Source: Fidelibacterota bacterium
GTDB taxonomy: Bacteria; Fidelibacterota; UBA8477; JABMPR01
Assembly (NCBI GenBank): GCA_016784025.1
Contig: JADHVL010000009.1
Span: 62,001-126,000, forward strand
Direction of reading: 5' to 3'
DNA: 64,000 bases
Shown: piece by piece, positions 1 through 9,065 of the stretch
Numbering within the stretch: the stretch's first letter is position 1
Layout of the letters: every line of letters starts with the position of its first letter
The notes under the pieces: model-generated
What the model was told of the DNA's origin: nothing
What the model saw: only the letters and a program-made list of their open reading frames with translations
The model's database searches: none
Program-made: the position numbers and the translations under genes

Positions 1-527
1 ACACGGCTATTCAAAATGAGCGGGAGATGCCCATCTCTATCATCCACAACCATAAAACTCACATCGGCATCAAGGGAATCCAATAAATCACTCATGCGTG
101 AGAGTTGGTCTTTCAAGGAGGGCTGACCGAGAAGATCCTGGAGGTCTTTGCTGATATAACCTTCAAAGTCTGATGAAGCCAGCTCACTGAGCCCAGATAC
201 CATTTCTCGAATCTCCTCAGGGATGGGATCATCAATCTCTTCGATGGCTGCCAGGGTTGCTACAAGACGTTCAACTTCAAACTGGACACCCAAAGTATCC
301 TGTGCAACAATCATTAATCTACCATCAGCATAGTAGCGTTTGGCTTCCTGAATAAAATACTCTAACAGAAAATCATTATCTTCCAGGTCGATGGCTGGTT
401 TAATCATTTGCCCCATACTCAGCATACTGGGAACGGGCATTAGTTCAGCAGAAAAGCCCTGGGTCCCCATGAGTAAACTGAGGGTCAGAGCGAACTTTAT
501 TATTCGCGAAGGATTAGTTGAATTCAT
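1..527 (-). CDS. Secreted protein of unknown function, C-terminal part beyond the window
   Basis: The minus-strand reading frame opens at an ATG at 527 and runs without a stop to the left edge, giving the first 175 residues. It starts with MNSTNPSRIIKFALTLSLLM and continues into GTQGFSA, which looks like an Sec signal peptide cleaved near FSA/E. The rest is acidic and mainly helical in character, with no motif I recognise; a stretch near the edge reads SFMVVDDRDG. The neighbouring DUF2851 gene lies about 80 bases upstream on the same strand, so the two could be cotranscribed. The function is unknown; the reading frame and export signal are what I see. Confidence 0.7.
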   Translation of the reverse strand, partial: MNSTNPSRIIKFALTLSLLMGTQGFSAELMPVPSMLSMGQMIKPAIDLEDNDFLLEYFIQEAKRYYADGRLMIVAQDTLGVQFEVERLVATLAAIEEIDDPIPEEIREMVSGLSELASSDFEGYISKDLQDLLGQPSLKDQLSRMSDLLDSLDADVSFMVVDDRDGHLPLILNSR

Positions 528-608
528 AATGGGAGAGAAGATAGAATTAAGATTATTTGATAACAAGCTCAGAATCAAGCTCTTATAACTTTTATATCAT
601 CCTGTGAT

Positions 609-1658
609 TTAATTGATATGTGTTAAAGTATGATGGTATTGGGTCAAAGGGCAGTTGGAGCAGGATTGGGTCCTACAATAATTCTTTCTCCATGCCAGCA
701 ACCCCTGTTGTTCAACTACCACCCTTATTTTTGATAGACCCAGACGAGGCAGCATCTTCTTTTCCAGACCATAGTGTCTGAATATTTTCATACCTAGCCA
801 ATGTTCAAAACCTCCATCGTCTCCTATGAAGGGAGCAAGAATATTCACAAGCCATTCCCGGCATTGGTTTAGCGATAAACCAAAACTTCGCATCTCCATA
901 AACACATCTGACATGGAATCTTGGGGCAGAGTATACCAATCCTCCAGGCAAAATATATGAGACGCTTCCATAATTTTTTTTAATAGCAGTGCTTTCGAAG
1001 ATCCATCTGGATAGGATAGATTGCTCCCTTGCCAGGTTCGACAATCTGGCCAGTGGTTGAGGCCAAGAACCTGTGCGGCTTGATGTAACTGCTTGAAGCG
1101 AGAGCCCCCTGCCATGATAATTTCTATCATCCCCAGAAAAAGTGGACTGTACTCCTGACCCTCTTTGGCCAATAATTTCAGATGCTCCTGTTTCTTTTTG
1201 AATCTGAAAAATGCGTGAGCTACTAACTCTTCCGGTGTGATTTGTCGCTTTGCCAGGCATTCGCCAGCCCCCAGATGATTTTTGTCTACCTTCAAGGTTG
1301 GTATATCCGGTCCCGTGTCACCTTCCAGAACCACATGTAGTATCACATCATGATAGCGCACATCACACTGGTGCCCATGGACAAACCAATCTCCAGCCTT
1401 GAGGTGCATTTCCACAGCACCACTCATCTCAAAATCGTCCAGTAAAATCCGTGATCTGAATATATCCGGACCAGGGCCATGGTTGCACTGACCTGAATCC
1501 AGAACAGTTAAGCGTTCACCATCAACAGTGCATAGATTATCACTCAATTCAGCCCGTCGAAGCCACCACGCCACCAGATCCTTTTCCTTGGCATACCAAT
1601 TAAAACGATTCCCTTCAGCAATAGCATATTGCTGAAGATTCTCTTCATAATAAACCAT
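609..1658 (-). CDS. DUF2851 family protein
   Basis: A 349-residue soluble protein with the pattern I associate with DUF2851: NHGPGPDI near residue 60, then a run with AVEMHLKAGDW and VHGH, and YHDVILHVVLEGD around residue 105. Near the C-terminus is a small cysteine group, C-RTQSC-SNCPL, that could bind metal. Members are common in FCB-group bacteria and have no assigned biochemical role. There is no signal peptide, so a cytoplasmic location is inferred. It starts at an ATG with the frame closed just upstream, and stands at the edge of a 520-base gap. Identification rests on motif memory only; no function is claimed. Confidence 0.75.
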   Translation of the reverse strand: MVYYEENLQQYAIAEGNRFNWYAKEKDLVAWWLRRAELSDNLCTVDGERLTVLDSGQCNHGPGPDIFRSRILLDDFEMSGAVEMHLKAGDWFVHGHQCDVRYHDVILHVVLEGDTGPDIPTLKVDKNHLGAGECLAKRQITPEELVAHAFFRFKKKQEHLKLLAKEGQEYSPLFLGMIEIIMAGGSRFKQLHQAAQVLGLNHWPDCRTWQGSNLSYPDGSSKALLLKKIMEASHIFCLEDWYTLPQDSMSDVFMEMRSFGLSLNQCREWLVNILAPFIGDDGGFEHWLGMKIFRHYGLEKKMLPRLGLSKIRVVVEQQGLLAWRKNYCRTQSCSNCPLTQYHHTLTHIN

Positions 1659-2178
1659 CCATAATGTCCTTGTTTGTTTAAAGCGAATTTAAGCCAATAG
1701 ATCAATTGAGGAAGAAATATTTCACCTTTGCTATCAATATCAATGGCAAAACTACCTAACGATTAGAGCTTGTCCTTTGGACAATAACAACACCTGCTTG
1801 GTTCATACTGCTGCGTATAGGTTTTATTAGATAAACTTTAGGGACAACTTAAACTCTGAGCAATATCGGTGTTTGTGGGAAGCGTAGTATTGGGCCAAAA
1901 CACACGCATACTTAATCCCATTCGCAATTAATAATTGGTCATAACATGGATTTGTTCAATGGCGAAACTCAGAGCGCTAAACAAACATTTATGCAATAAG
2001 TGCAAAAATGTAGAATACAGGAGAGTACCAAGTTGCACTTTGTAATGTACCGATCCTTGTACGGTCTACTTCGATTACCCATATATCCAACTGGGCTATC
2101 GAACTCCTCTGTCATACCTGACAATTGAGCTCAACTGTGGCAATGTAACCGAGCGGAATACTGGTCAAATGTAGCGCT
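1659..2178. other. 520-base gap with no convincing gene
   Basis: No reading frame on either strand resembles a protein and no tRNA-like fold is apparent. The only local structure is a short perfect inverted repeat, TTGTCC-TTT-GGACAA, at 1770-1784, with no T-run beside it on either strand. The gap probably holds the promoter for the minus-strand DUF2851 gene at its left side and trailing sequence of the methyltransferase at its right side. Confidence 0.5.
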
Positions 2179-3090
2179 TTATTGGTCCATCTTGAGTTTT
2201 TGCTTAATGTCTATTAGTGTGCTCTCATCATCAGTACATATTGCCAATAAATCCAATGCAATGTTCAAGTTTTCAGTGCTGTAGAAGAGATCCTCAACCC
2301 CGTGTTCTTCAATGAAACGCGGGTCAATATTTTGATTTCCAGGTGAATTTGAGACAAAGAGCCTTCTCAAAATCCTTAACATAGAATCGGGCAACATTCT
2401 TTGTACAGCTGATCGAATATAATACAGATAATTGTAACCTAGCGTCTGTCTTTTTCTTGCGGTTTCAAGGTTTTTCTTGAGACGGTTTTTTTCAATTAAA
2501 TAGAGCGATTCCTCAGCAAAAAGACCCATGATTTGAGTGCTTGAAAAATACGAATTTAGCAGAGACTGAAGCTCGATGTGGTCATATTCATGAACATGAA
2601 ATTCATTCCATGGTTTCATCCCCGGATCCAGTCTGAGAAGGGCATTGGGAGTAGTAAAAAGTACTATTCCAGAGGGTGAAAGTACCCTTCTTACTTCTGC
2701 CAGGTATGCACTGCAATCAACTATATGCTCAATAACTTGACAGCTGATGATAAAATCAAACTCATTGTCTTCAAATGGAAGCCTTTTCCCGTCTATCAAT
2801 TGGAAGTCTAATCCCAGGTTATTGTATTTACTTCTAGCATACGATATAGCCTTCTCGGATACATCTACTCCAACTACCCTTTTTGCAGTATTGGACAGGA
2901 TTTCACTGCCATATCCTGTATTGCATCCTAAGTCGAGAACAGTTTTATTTTCGGCAAGTATCGATGCTTGCAGATATGCAAATGTGTGTATTAAATGTAA
3001 ATTGTACTGTTCTACTGTTCGAAAATTGCCTGCGTCAATCAAACCATGCTTTTCTGCCTGGATTCCAATCATTTCTTCGTGTGTTAACAT
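2179..3090 (-). CDS. Class I SAM-dependent methyltransferase
   Basis: A 303-residue protein with a Rossmann-type methyltransferase domain in its first two thirds. Motif I reads VLDLGCNTGYGSE from about residue 51. An acidic residue follows at the end of strand 2 (VGVDVSE), then DFIISCQVIEHI (motif IV region) and a strand reading GIVLFTTPN. This matches the UbiE/Methyltransf_11 type that acts on small molecules or lipid/sugar substrates. The C-terminal 100 residues are basic, then acidic, and have no recognised domain. The substrate cannot be told. It stands alone between two gaps of about 500 bases, unlike the dense gene packing elsewhere, so it could be a late arrival to this position. Confidence 0.8.
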   Translation of the reverse strand: MLTHEEMIGIQAEKHGLIDAGNFRTVEQYNLHLIHTFAYLQASILAENKTVLDLGCNTGYGSEILSNTAKRVVGVDVSEKAISYARSKYNNLGLDFQLIDGKRLPFEDNEFDFIISCQVIEHIVDCSAYLAEVRRVLSPSGIVLFTTPNALLRLDPGMKPWNEFHVHEYDHIELQSLLNSYFSSTQIMGLFAEESLYLIEKNRLKKNLETARKRQTLGYNYLYYIRSAVQRMLPDSMLRILRRLFVSNSPGNQNIDPRFIEEHGVEDLFYSTENLNIALDLLAICTDDESTLIDIKQKLKMDQ

Positions 3091-3591
3091 ATTTGTCTCC
3101 TAGTGTTCGTCGCCTGATGGACAGTGTTTGAGCTCCACGAAGGTGGCTGACTCATTTATCTAATATTTTGCGTATTTCAATATCATTCTTGTCTTGTAAT
3201 CAACTGCATGTAGATGAGTTCTAAACGTTTGCTAGAGTGAACAATTTTTCAAATCGAATCGAAAAAAAGCGAGATCTTTGTCCCACGAAAAACATCGTGG
3301 CATGTGATAAGAATCTTAGCAAGTGAGCTGGCAATGATATCGATATTTTAGCTCTAGGCTCAATCCTTTCGAAAACTGATTAAAAACCACTACTCTTTAA
3401 TGACATCTAGATTTCATATCAATCAGAGAGCTCAATCCACATCGCATCTGATACAAAATAATTTGTTCCTACACCACTCCTATTTATCAGATAGCTTTTC
3501 AACACTCCCCTATCATGGCCTTCCTGCAGCAATATTGCTCAAAGCCCCAATATCTAAAAACTGGGAACAACTAAAAAAAATAGCGCATAGA
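3091..3591. other. 501-base gap with no convincing gene
   Basis: Nothing here reads as a conserved protein. A plus-strand open frame at 3400-3627 runs into the 3' end of plsC and has no recognisable motif. A 6-bp inverted repeat, CCACGA with a 6-base loop and TCGTGG, lies at 3283-3300 but has no adjacent T-run, so I do not call it a terminator. The right-hand part must contain the 3' end of the plsC transcript and the left-hand part the promoter of the methyltransferase. Confidence 0.5.
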
Positions 3592-4308
3592 TTATTGCAC
3601 AGGGGCTTGGTAATGCTCAACAAATAAATCGTGGGTGTCCTCCACATATTGCTGTCGAGTCTCGCTACTATAGGCTTTGGGGTCCATTGGCGGTAATATA
3701 GATAAACTGATCGTGGTGGCCGTAATTCGACGTCCATTTTTTCTCTTAGCTTTATGCGCCCCATTAATGATCACTGGTACAATTGGGATTCCTGTGTCGA
3801 GAGATAAGATAAAAGCGCCCTTTTTAAATCGTTGAAGCTGACCATCCATGCTCCGCGTGCCTTCTGCGAAAATCACCAGTGAGTGACTTTTATCATCAGA
3901 CATCTGAATAGCAACTTGATCCATCATGGCTAAAGCAGCGCGATGATTTTTCCTATCAACAAAAAAGTGACCCGCTGCCCACATAGCCCAACCAAAAAAG
4001 GGCACATGTTTTAGTTGTTTCTTGGCCAGCATCCCATGTTTTTTCTTAATCCCCCAATAAATAGCCGGAATATCAAAAGCTGAAGTATGGTTACAGATAA
4101 TGATGTACTGCGAATTCTCGTCAATATTGTTAAGGCCTTCGACCTCCACCTTGACTCTGGAAATTTTTAGCACACCCCAGGCCCACCTCTGACCAAACCT
4201 GTGGGCAAGTCGACCACTCCCATCAACGATTTTTGCCAGGATTACAAAGGGAATGCAGATGGCGGTCCACACAGATATAGTACCAATAATTAAAAAATAG
4301 TGGAGCAT
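3592..4308 (-). CDS. plsC: 1-acyl-sn-glycerol-3-phosphate acyltransferase
   Basis: The protein transfers a fatty acyl group to lysophosphatidic acid to form phosphatidic acid at the inner membrane. At 238 residues it has the family's usual length. An N-terminal hydrophobic segment (about residues 3-25) should anchor it. The catalytic HX4D box is NHTSAFD at about 73-79, and the substrate-binding box reads FAEGTRS around residue 150, followed by GIPIVPVIING. It starts 4 bases after the end of serS on the same strand, so the two are probably cotranscribed. The family is clear; acyl-chain preference is not readable. Confidence 0.92.
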   Translation of the reverse strand: MLHYFLIIGTISVWTAICIPFVILAKIVDGSGRLAHRFGQRWAWGVLKISRVKVEVEGLNNIDENSQYIIICNHTSAFDIPAIYWGIKKKHGMLAKKQLKHVPFFGWAMWAAGHFFVDRKNHRAALAMMDQVAIQMSDDKSHSLVIFAEGTRSMDGQLQRFKKGAFILSLDTGIPIVPVIINGAHKAKRKNGRRITATTISLSILPPMDPKAYSSETRQQYVEDTHDLFVEHYQAPVQ

Positions 4309-4312
4309 GCTG

Positions 4313-5587
4313 TTACTTTAGGTGTATTCCTGCTGACCCCATGTAGGGCGCCAGAATCTCTGGTAGCAGAACGCTTCCATCTGCTTGTTGGTATGTTTCT
4401 AATAGTGCTACCAACAAACGCGGTGTTGCCACTCCTGATCCATTCAGAGTATGCAGCAACTGCACTTTACCACCACCCTGGGGTTTATACCGTATAGCAC
4501 CTCTGCGGGCCTGGAAATCTTCAAAATTAGAGCAACTCGATACTTCCAACCATCTCGCTTCGCCAGGTGCCCATAATTCAAGATCATAGCATTTAGAAGA
4601 GGCAAAGGAAAGATCCCCTGTAACCAACTCAATAACCCTGTATTCCAGACCGAGTGCTTCAAGGATATCTTCAGCATCACGTCTCAGTTTTTCCAATTCA
4701 TCGTAGGATTTATCGGGATGAGTGAATTTCACCAGCTCGACTTTATTGAACTGATGCAGACGCAAAAAACCACGCGTATCCTTCCCATAAGAGCCAGCCT
4801 CACGACGAAAACAAGATGAATAGGCGCAATAGCGGATAGGCAAATGTTCTTCAGGAATGATTTCCCCCTGGTGAATATTGGTTACCGGGACTTCAGCCGT
4901 AGGAATTAAATAGAGCTCATCTTGAGGCATCTTGTACATATCGTCTTCAAATTTTGGCAGTTGACCTGTAGTGGTCATACTTTTGGTATTGCTTACCACA
5001 GGTGGAAGCACCTCGCTATAGGCGTGTTTATCAATATGGAAATCCAACATAAAATTGATGAGAGCCCGTTCCAGTCGAGCGCCGTTGCCTGTAAATAGGG
5101 GGAATCCAGGACCAGCAATTTTGGTTCCTCGTGGAAAATCAAAAAGCTTTAGCGAATCACCCAGCTCTAGATGAGTGAGTAATTTAAAATCGGGTTGAAA
5201 TCGATCACCCCACTCCTTCACAACTGGGTTTTCAGAGGCATCTGCTCCAACTGGTGTAGAAGTATGAGGTAAATTCGGGATTTGGAGTAAAAGTTCATTT
5301 AACTGTGCTTCAACTTCCCGTTGTTGATCATCCAGGCTCTTAATCCGTTGACCAATATCCCTGGTTTTATCGATCAAATCAGAGGCATCTTCTCCATTTT
5401 TTTTCCGGGTTGCTACATCTTTTGAGACAACATTACGATCATGTTTGAGAACCTCGACGTCGGCAATCACACCACGTCGTTCCTGATCCAACTTCAAAAT
5501 TGCATCAATATCTATCTGGACATTCTTATTCTGAATACCCCTCTTGACAAGTTCTGGATTTTCCCTGATTGTTTGGATATCTAACAT
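4313..5587 (-). CDS. serS: Seryl-tRNA synthetase
   Basis: A class II aminoacyl-tRNA synthetase that charges tRNA-Ser (and tRNA-Sec where present). At 424 residues it has the normal bacterial length. The first 110 residues form the heptad-rich coiled-coil arm that contacts the tRNA. Motif 2 is visible as SSCFRREAGSYGKDTRGFLR, and motif 3 at the C-terminus includes NGSGVATPRLLVALLE. The active-site signature TAEVPVTN is also present. It starts at ATG and is followed 4 bases later by plsC. The upstream 350-base gap must hold its promoter; I see no T-box-like leader. Confidence 0.97.
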   Translation of the reverse strand: MLDIQTIRENPELVKRGIQNKNVQIDIDAILKLDQERRGVIADVEVLKHDRNVVSKDVATRKKNGEDASDLIDKTRDIGQRIKSLDDQQREVEAQLNELLLQIPNLPHTSTPVGADASENPVVKEWGDRFQPDFKLLTHLELGDSLKLFDFPRGTKIAGPGFPLFTGNGARLERALINFMLDFHIDKHAYSEVLPPVVSNTKSMTTTGQLPKFEDDMYKMPQDELYLIPTAEVPVTNIHQGEIIPEEHLPIRYCAYSSCFRREAGSYGKDTRGFLRLHQFNKVELVKFTHPDKSYDELEKLRRDAEDILEALGLEYRVIELVTGDLSFASSKCYDLELWAPGEARWLEVSSCSNFEDFQARRGAIRYKPQGGGKVQLLHTLNGSGVATPRLLVALLETYQQADGSVLLPEILAPYMGSAGIHLK

Positions 5588-5827
5588 CGTCTAAATCCTA
5601 GTCTGATTTTTTTACAAAACAAATTTTCAATAAATACCAATTCTGTGCTTCTAACCTTTACCTTTTTCCATCCTCTCGCGGAGAATAGAGAAGCGCAGAT
5701 GTTTTTTACTACAACCAAAATCTTCCTCTTGATACGCAGGCGAAGATACGGAGTCCGTTGCCGTTATCATTTTCAAACATAGCCTTCAAATCCGACTCTG
5801 CGCACTTTGCGAGAACCATTCACCTTC
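5588..5827. other. Gap upstream of serS, no gene seen
   Basis: Together with the adjoining heptamer array this makes 354 bases without a gene, between the end of the WbaP-type gene and the start of serS. No protein-like frame and no tRNA fold were found. A small perfect palindrome, ACGGA-g-TCCGT, lies near 5758. The serS promoter should lie here, but I cannot point to convincing -35/-10 boxes. Confidence 0.45.
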
Positions 5828-5943
5828 GACATCTTCTAACTCCCAACTCCCAACTCCCAACTCCTAACTCCTAACTCCTAACTCCTAACTTCTAACTCCT
5901 AACTCCTAACTCCTAACTTCTAACTTCTAACTTCAAAGATGTC
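5828..5943. repeat. Heptanucleotide tandem array (14 copies) bounded by an 8-bp inverted repeat
   Basis: Positions 5837-5934 are 14 consecutive 7-base units. Most read TAACTCC; copies 2-4 read CAACTCC, and copies 8 and 12-14 read TAACTTC. The plus strand of the array contains no G at all. The array is bracketed by GACATCTT at 5828-5835 and its exact reverse complement AAGATGTC at 5936-5943. The right arm overlaps the stop codon of the WbaP-type gene. In that gene's mRNA the array would be a G/A/U-rich loop closed by the 8-bp stem. It resembles the short tandemly repeated heptamers known from cyanobacterial genomes, but I cannot check whether this family recurs in this genome. Confidence 0.9.
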
Positions 5944-7345
5944 ACCTGCTTCCGGACCCCGTAAACATCACATACACTGTATACATAATGATTTTAAAAT
6001 CCAATCTTAAAGAAATATTTTCCAAATAAAAGAGATCATATTTCAATTTCAACCGAGAAGCCTCGAGCGTGGTATCATAACCCTGTTTGACCTGAGCCCA
6101 ACCGGTGATACCTGGTTTTACCTGATGTCTTCGCGGGTAAAGGGGATACAATTCAGAAATCTTGTCAACAAAAAATTTACGTTCTGGTCTTGGACCAACA
6201 AGGCTCATCTCATTGCGTAAAATATTTATGGCCTGGGGGATCTCATCTAACCTGAAATGTCTCAGGACCCCACCCACCTTGGTAATCCGAGGATCGGCTT
6301 CGGTTGCCCAGACCGGTCCAGTATCGACCTCAGCATCTTGAATCATCGTTCTGAATTTAATTACTCTAAATGGCTTACCATTTTTGCCTACACGTTCCTG
6401 TGCAAAAAGAACGGGACCTTTTGAATCCAACTTGATAGCAATGGCAATAATGAGCAGAACAGGTGAAAGGATAGTCAAGGCGAAGAGGGCTACACAGATA
6501 TCAAACAAACGTTTTGCGACTCGCTCCCATAGCGGCATATAATCAGGCATGATGTCAATAAGCGGGATACCATGGAGCTGTTGAGTTCTGGCTATCCCCG
6601 AAATGGCATCAAACATATCTGGATTCGTTTTAATGCCCACCATGTGACCCTGTAACAGGCGAATAATTTCTATGGTTCTATCATGATGATCGCGCTCCAG
6701 CGCTAAAACAACTTCATCAATGTTCATTTCGTTGATGATTCTGGAAATATCCTTCAATTCACCCAGGACAGGGATGTGTAGTTTGGAAGCTTCAATATCT
6801 TCCTCACCTTCCATCCGAATAAACCCTACTGGTTGATAACCAGAGCGGGGTTTGGGTAAGAAGGCATCCTGGACAATGAGGCCTCTACGATTGAGTCCAA
6901 CAATTAGTGTCTGTGCCAACCCCTTCCCCTTTTGCAGCAGGTTGAGGTGGGTTGAGCGAATAAGAATCCTGCCAAAGCTAACAGAAATAAGCAAGGTAAG
7001 TGCATAAAATATGAGGATACTTTTACCAAAAGTTACTGGGTTGTCCAGATCAACTGTAAGTAAATAGATCAGAAATGTGCCAATGAATATATATTTCGTG
7101 ATATTGATAAGTTCATCTGATCGAGAAATTGTTCGTTTGACCTTATAAAGACCATTCAGCATAAAGAGAGTAATCCAGAAAATCGAAAGCAGAGCTGAGG
7201 GGAATTGCATATCCGACCACACGAGTTGAATCGTATTATTATACATCCCCGATTCAAATCTGAGCAAGAAGATGACTACAAAACTCAGATTGATGCTGAT
7301 GAGATCAGACCCTATGAGCAATATTCTTTCCAACCAGCGTGGCAT
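5942..7345 (-). CDS. Undecaprenyl-phosphate sugar-1-phosphate transferase (WbaP/CpsE type)
   Basis: This enzyme starts glycan assembly by moving a sugar-1-phosphate from a UDP-sugar to undecaprenyl phosphate in the inner membrane. The 467 residues show four or five N-terminal membrane helices (about 8-135), a central nucleotide-binding-like domain (CoA_binding_3 type, about 145-265) and a C-terminal transferase domain after another membrane helix near 282-303. The transferase domain has the family motifs RVGKNGKPFRVIKFRTM, RLDEIPQAINI, SLVGPRPE and VKPGITGWAQV. It is the last minus-strand member of the polysaccharide locus but is separated from the others by the opposing Wzi-like gene, so it probably has its own promoter. 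Which sugar it loads (often glucose or galactose) is not readable. Confidence 0.93.
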   Translation of the reverse strand: MPRWLERILLIGSDLISINLSFVVIFLLRFESGMYNNTIQLVWSDMQFPSALLSIFWITLFMLNGLYKVKRTISRSDELINITKYIFIGTFLIYLLTVDLDNPVTFGKSILIFYALTLLISVSFGRILIRSTHLNLLQKGKGLAQTLIVGLNRRGLIVQDAFLPKPRSGYQPVGFIRMEGEEDIEASKLHIPVLGELKDISRIINEMNIDEVVLALERDHHDRTIEIIRLLQGHMVGIKTNPDMFDAISGIARTQQLHGIPLIDIMPDYMPLWERVAKRLFDICVALFALTILSPVLLIIAIAIKLDSKGPVLFAQERVGKNGKPFRVIKFRTMIQDAEVDTGPVWATEADPRITKVGGVLRHFRLDEIPQAINILRNEMSLVGPRPERKFFVDKISELYPLYPRRHQVKPGITGWAQVKQGYDTTLEASRLKLKYDLFYLENISLRLDFKIIMYTVYVMFTGSGSR

Positions 7346-7409
7346 GCTTTCCCATCTACTCCATCGTTCTCGCCAGGGATTGATTTCCCCGGGGTAGAAA
7401 AACGGAGTG

Positions 7410-7437
7410 AATATAATCGTTCACATCGAGATTCAAA
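7410..7437. promoter_or_regulatory. Possible back-to-back promoter between the WbaP-type and Wzi-like genes
   Basis: The 150-base divergent gap contains TATAAT on the plus strand at 7412-7417, suitable as a -10 box for the Wzi-like gene, although no good -35 lies 17 bases upstream. On the minus strand, TATATT (7410-7415) stands 16 bases from TTTGAA (7432-7437), facing the WbaP-type gene. A 5-bp inverted repeat, GTGAA...TTCAC, frames the shared -10 region. The boxes are seen; promoter activity is inferred. Confidence 0.35.
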
Positions 7438-7494
7438 GGTCACCATATCCTTGAATAGATCATGCATCTGCTTAAAACTATCTTATTTTTCACG

Positions 7495-9060
7495 ATGAAA
7501 AAACTGACTCTTCTGTTACTCCTGGTATCTCTGATTGTTGCACAAAATTTTCCTATCACCATGGATGATCCAGTATATGATTTCCTGGATAGACATGAAA
7601 GCCACGGACATATCAACGGGGAGAATTGGAGTACTCGGCCATACACATATTCTCAGATCAATTCAATGTTGATGGATATCGAGTCCCATTCCGCTGAACT
7701 ATCAGTTCGGGATTTGAAGCTGTTAAAGTGGTATCAGCAATTCTTTAATCGTAATTTCCCTGAGGAGACATTAAGCTACCCCTGGAGTCGTTCAAATTGG
7801 TCTCGAATATTGCGACCAGAGGGGTCCGATATACGCCCTCTATTCATGACCTATCAACAGGGCAATGCATCTGGATGGGTCAGTTGGTCCGAAACATTCC
7901 GCCTACAAAATAATGGAAAAGCTTCACGCGGTTATCATACGGACCACCTGGAAATTTCTGGATCAAAAGGTCTGATTGCGTTTTCCACCCAATACACTTT
8001 TTTCAGGGTCACTCGAAGTGATAAATTCTCAGAGTTACCTGATACCTATAAAGAGGGCTACCTACTAGATCGGGACTACATGAAATGGATCAACTGGGGC
8101 TATCCTACATCCTCATTGACATACACACATCCCGACTTCACTATTGGGATCCACCGCCAGCCTGTATACTGGGGCTACTCGAGCAACAACTCACCCATTC
8201 TCTCAAACAATGTCAATCCCCTACCCTATTTTGAGTGGACTACACAGATGCCCCATCTGCGTTTTAAATTTATGCATGCTCGATTGAGTCCAAATGAAGA
8301 AGTAAGACAGGACACCACCAATGAGCGCCGAAATCTGTCTGCTCATCGGGTTGAATTTGACCTGACACCCAATTTCGAATTTGCTTTTAATGAATTTGTC
8401 GTCTATGCATACCGGGATTTTGAATTGGGCTATCTAAACCCTGTCAACTTTCTCTTTGCTGAGGAGCAGGTACAGGGCGACCTGGACAACAAACTAATGG
8501 CAGTGGATTTTAAGTGGAAAATCATACCTGGTTTTACCAGCTATGGGACATGGTTTTTTGATGAATTGGATTTCTGGAAATTGTTTGACGGGTGGTGGGG
8601 AAATAAATTTGTTTTCCAACTAGGGGCTACCTACCATCCAGCAAGAAATCGACCTTCTATCACGCTGGAGTATACTGCTGCGAGACCTTGGACTTATTCT
8701 CATAAAAATCCTCTGAACAGTTTTACCGCTGCAGGTAAAGTTTTAGGATTACCGCAAGGCCCAAATTCTACATTACTCAGTCTAAAAGGGGAATGGCAAG
8801 TGAGTTCATCCGTGCATTTGTTTGCAAACTGGTATCGAGGAAAAAGCGGGAATTATATAGGCAGTGATCCTTTAGCGAGTTATGAATTGCGAGAGAGTGA
8901 ATTTGAAAACGCGGGAACATTTTTGGTGGGCGATATTGCAGTTAGGGATTGGTACACTCTGAGTATGGATTACCGCATCACGGAATCTTTGCAGTTCTTT
9001 ATCACGCGTAACACAAATTCTAGGGCAGTTTCCTCAGCTGGATTGACTATAAACTTTTAG
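7495..9060 (+). CDS. Wzi-like capsule assembly outer-membrane beta-barrel protein
   Basis: A 521-residue exported protein that resembles the capsule assembly Wzi family, which helps attach capsule to the cell surface. It begins MKKLTLLLLLVSLIVAQ, a signal peptide with cleavage likely before NFPI. An ATG at 7462 in the same frame would add 11 hydrophobic residues; neither start has a Shine-Dalgarno, and I chose the one giving a normal signal peptide. The early DPVYDFLDRHESHGHI segment and the later YLNPVNFLFAEEQVQGDLDN region fit the family, and the chain is rich in alternating aromatic strands and ends in an F (TINF), as outer-membrane barrels do. It is the only plus-strand gene of the polysaccharide locus and ends 5 bases from the opposing glycosyltransferase stop. 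Confidence 0.8.
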   Translation: MKKLTLLLLLVSLIVAQNFPITMDDPVYDFLDRHESHGHINGENWSTRPYTYSQINSMLMDIESHSAELSVRDLKLLKWYQQFFNRNFPEETLSYPWSRSNWSRILRPEGSDIRPLFMTYQQGNASGWVSWSETFRLQNNGKASRGYHTDHLEISGSKGLIAFSTQYTFFRVTRSDKFSELPDTYKEGYLLDRDYMKWINWGYPTSSLTYTHPDFTIGIHRQPVYWGYSSNNSPILSNNVNPLPYFEWTTQMPHLRFKFMHARLSPNEEVRQDTTNERRNLSAHRVEFDLTPNFEFAFNEFVVYAYRDFELGYLNPVNFLFAEEQVQGDLDNKLMAVDFKWKIIPGFTSYGTWFFDELDFWKLFDGWWGNKFVFQLGATYHPARNRPSITLEYTAARPWTYSHKNPLNSFTAAGKVLGLPQGPNSTLLSLKGEWQVSSSVHLFANWYRGKSGNYIGSDPLASYELRESEFENAGTFLVGDIAVRDWYTLSMDYRITESLQFFITRNTNSRAVSSAGLTINF

Positions 9061-9065
9061 GGGGG

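Noticed and set aside
805-1260. Minus-strand open frame of 151 codons overlapping the DUF2851 gene
   Set aside because: Out-of-frame shadow on the same strand as a conserved gene.
1770-1784. Short hairpin TTGTCC-TTT-GGACAA as a terminator
   Set aside because: Only 6 bp and no T-run on either side; it also does not lie directly after a gene.
3283-3300. Short hairpin CCACGA...TCGTGG as a terminator
   Set aside because: 6 bp with no adjacent T-run, about 190 bases from the nearest gene end; chance is likely.
3400-3627. Plus-strand open frame of 75 codons in the gap before plsC
   Set aside because: It runs into the plsC 3' end on the other strand and has no motif or ribosome binding site; too weak to call.
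5837-5934. Possible CRISPR-like array
   Set aside because: Units are 7 bases with no spacers; it is a simple tandem repeat, not a CRISPR array.
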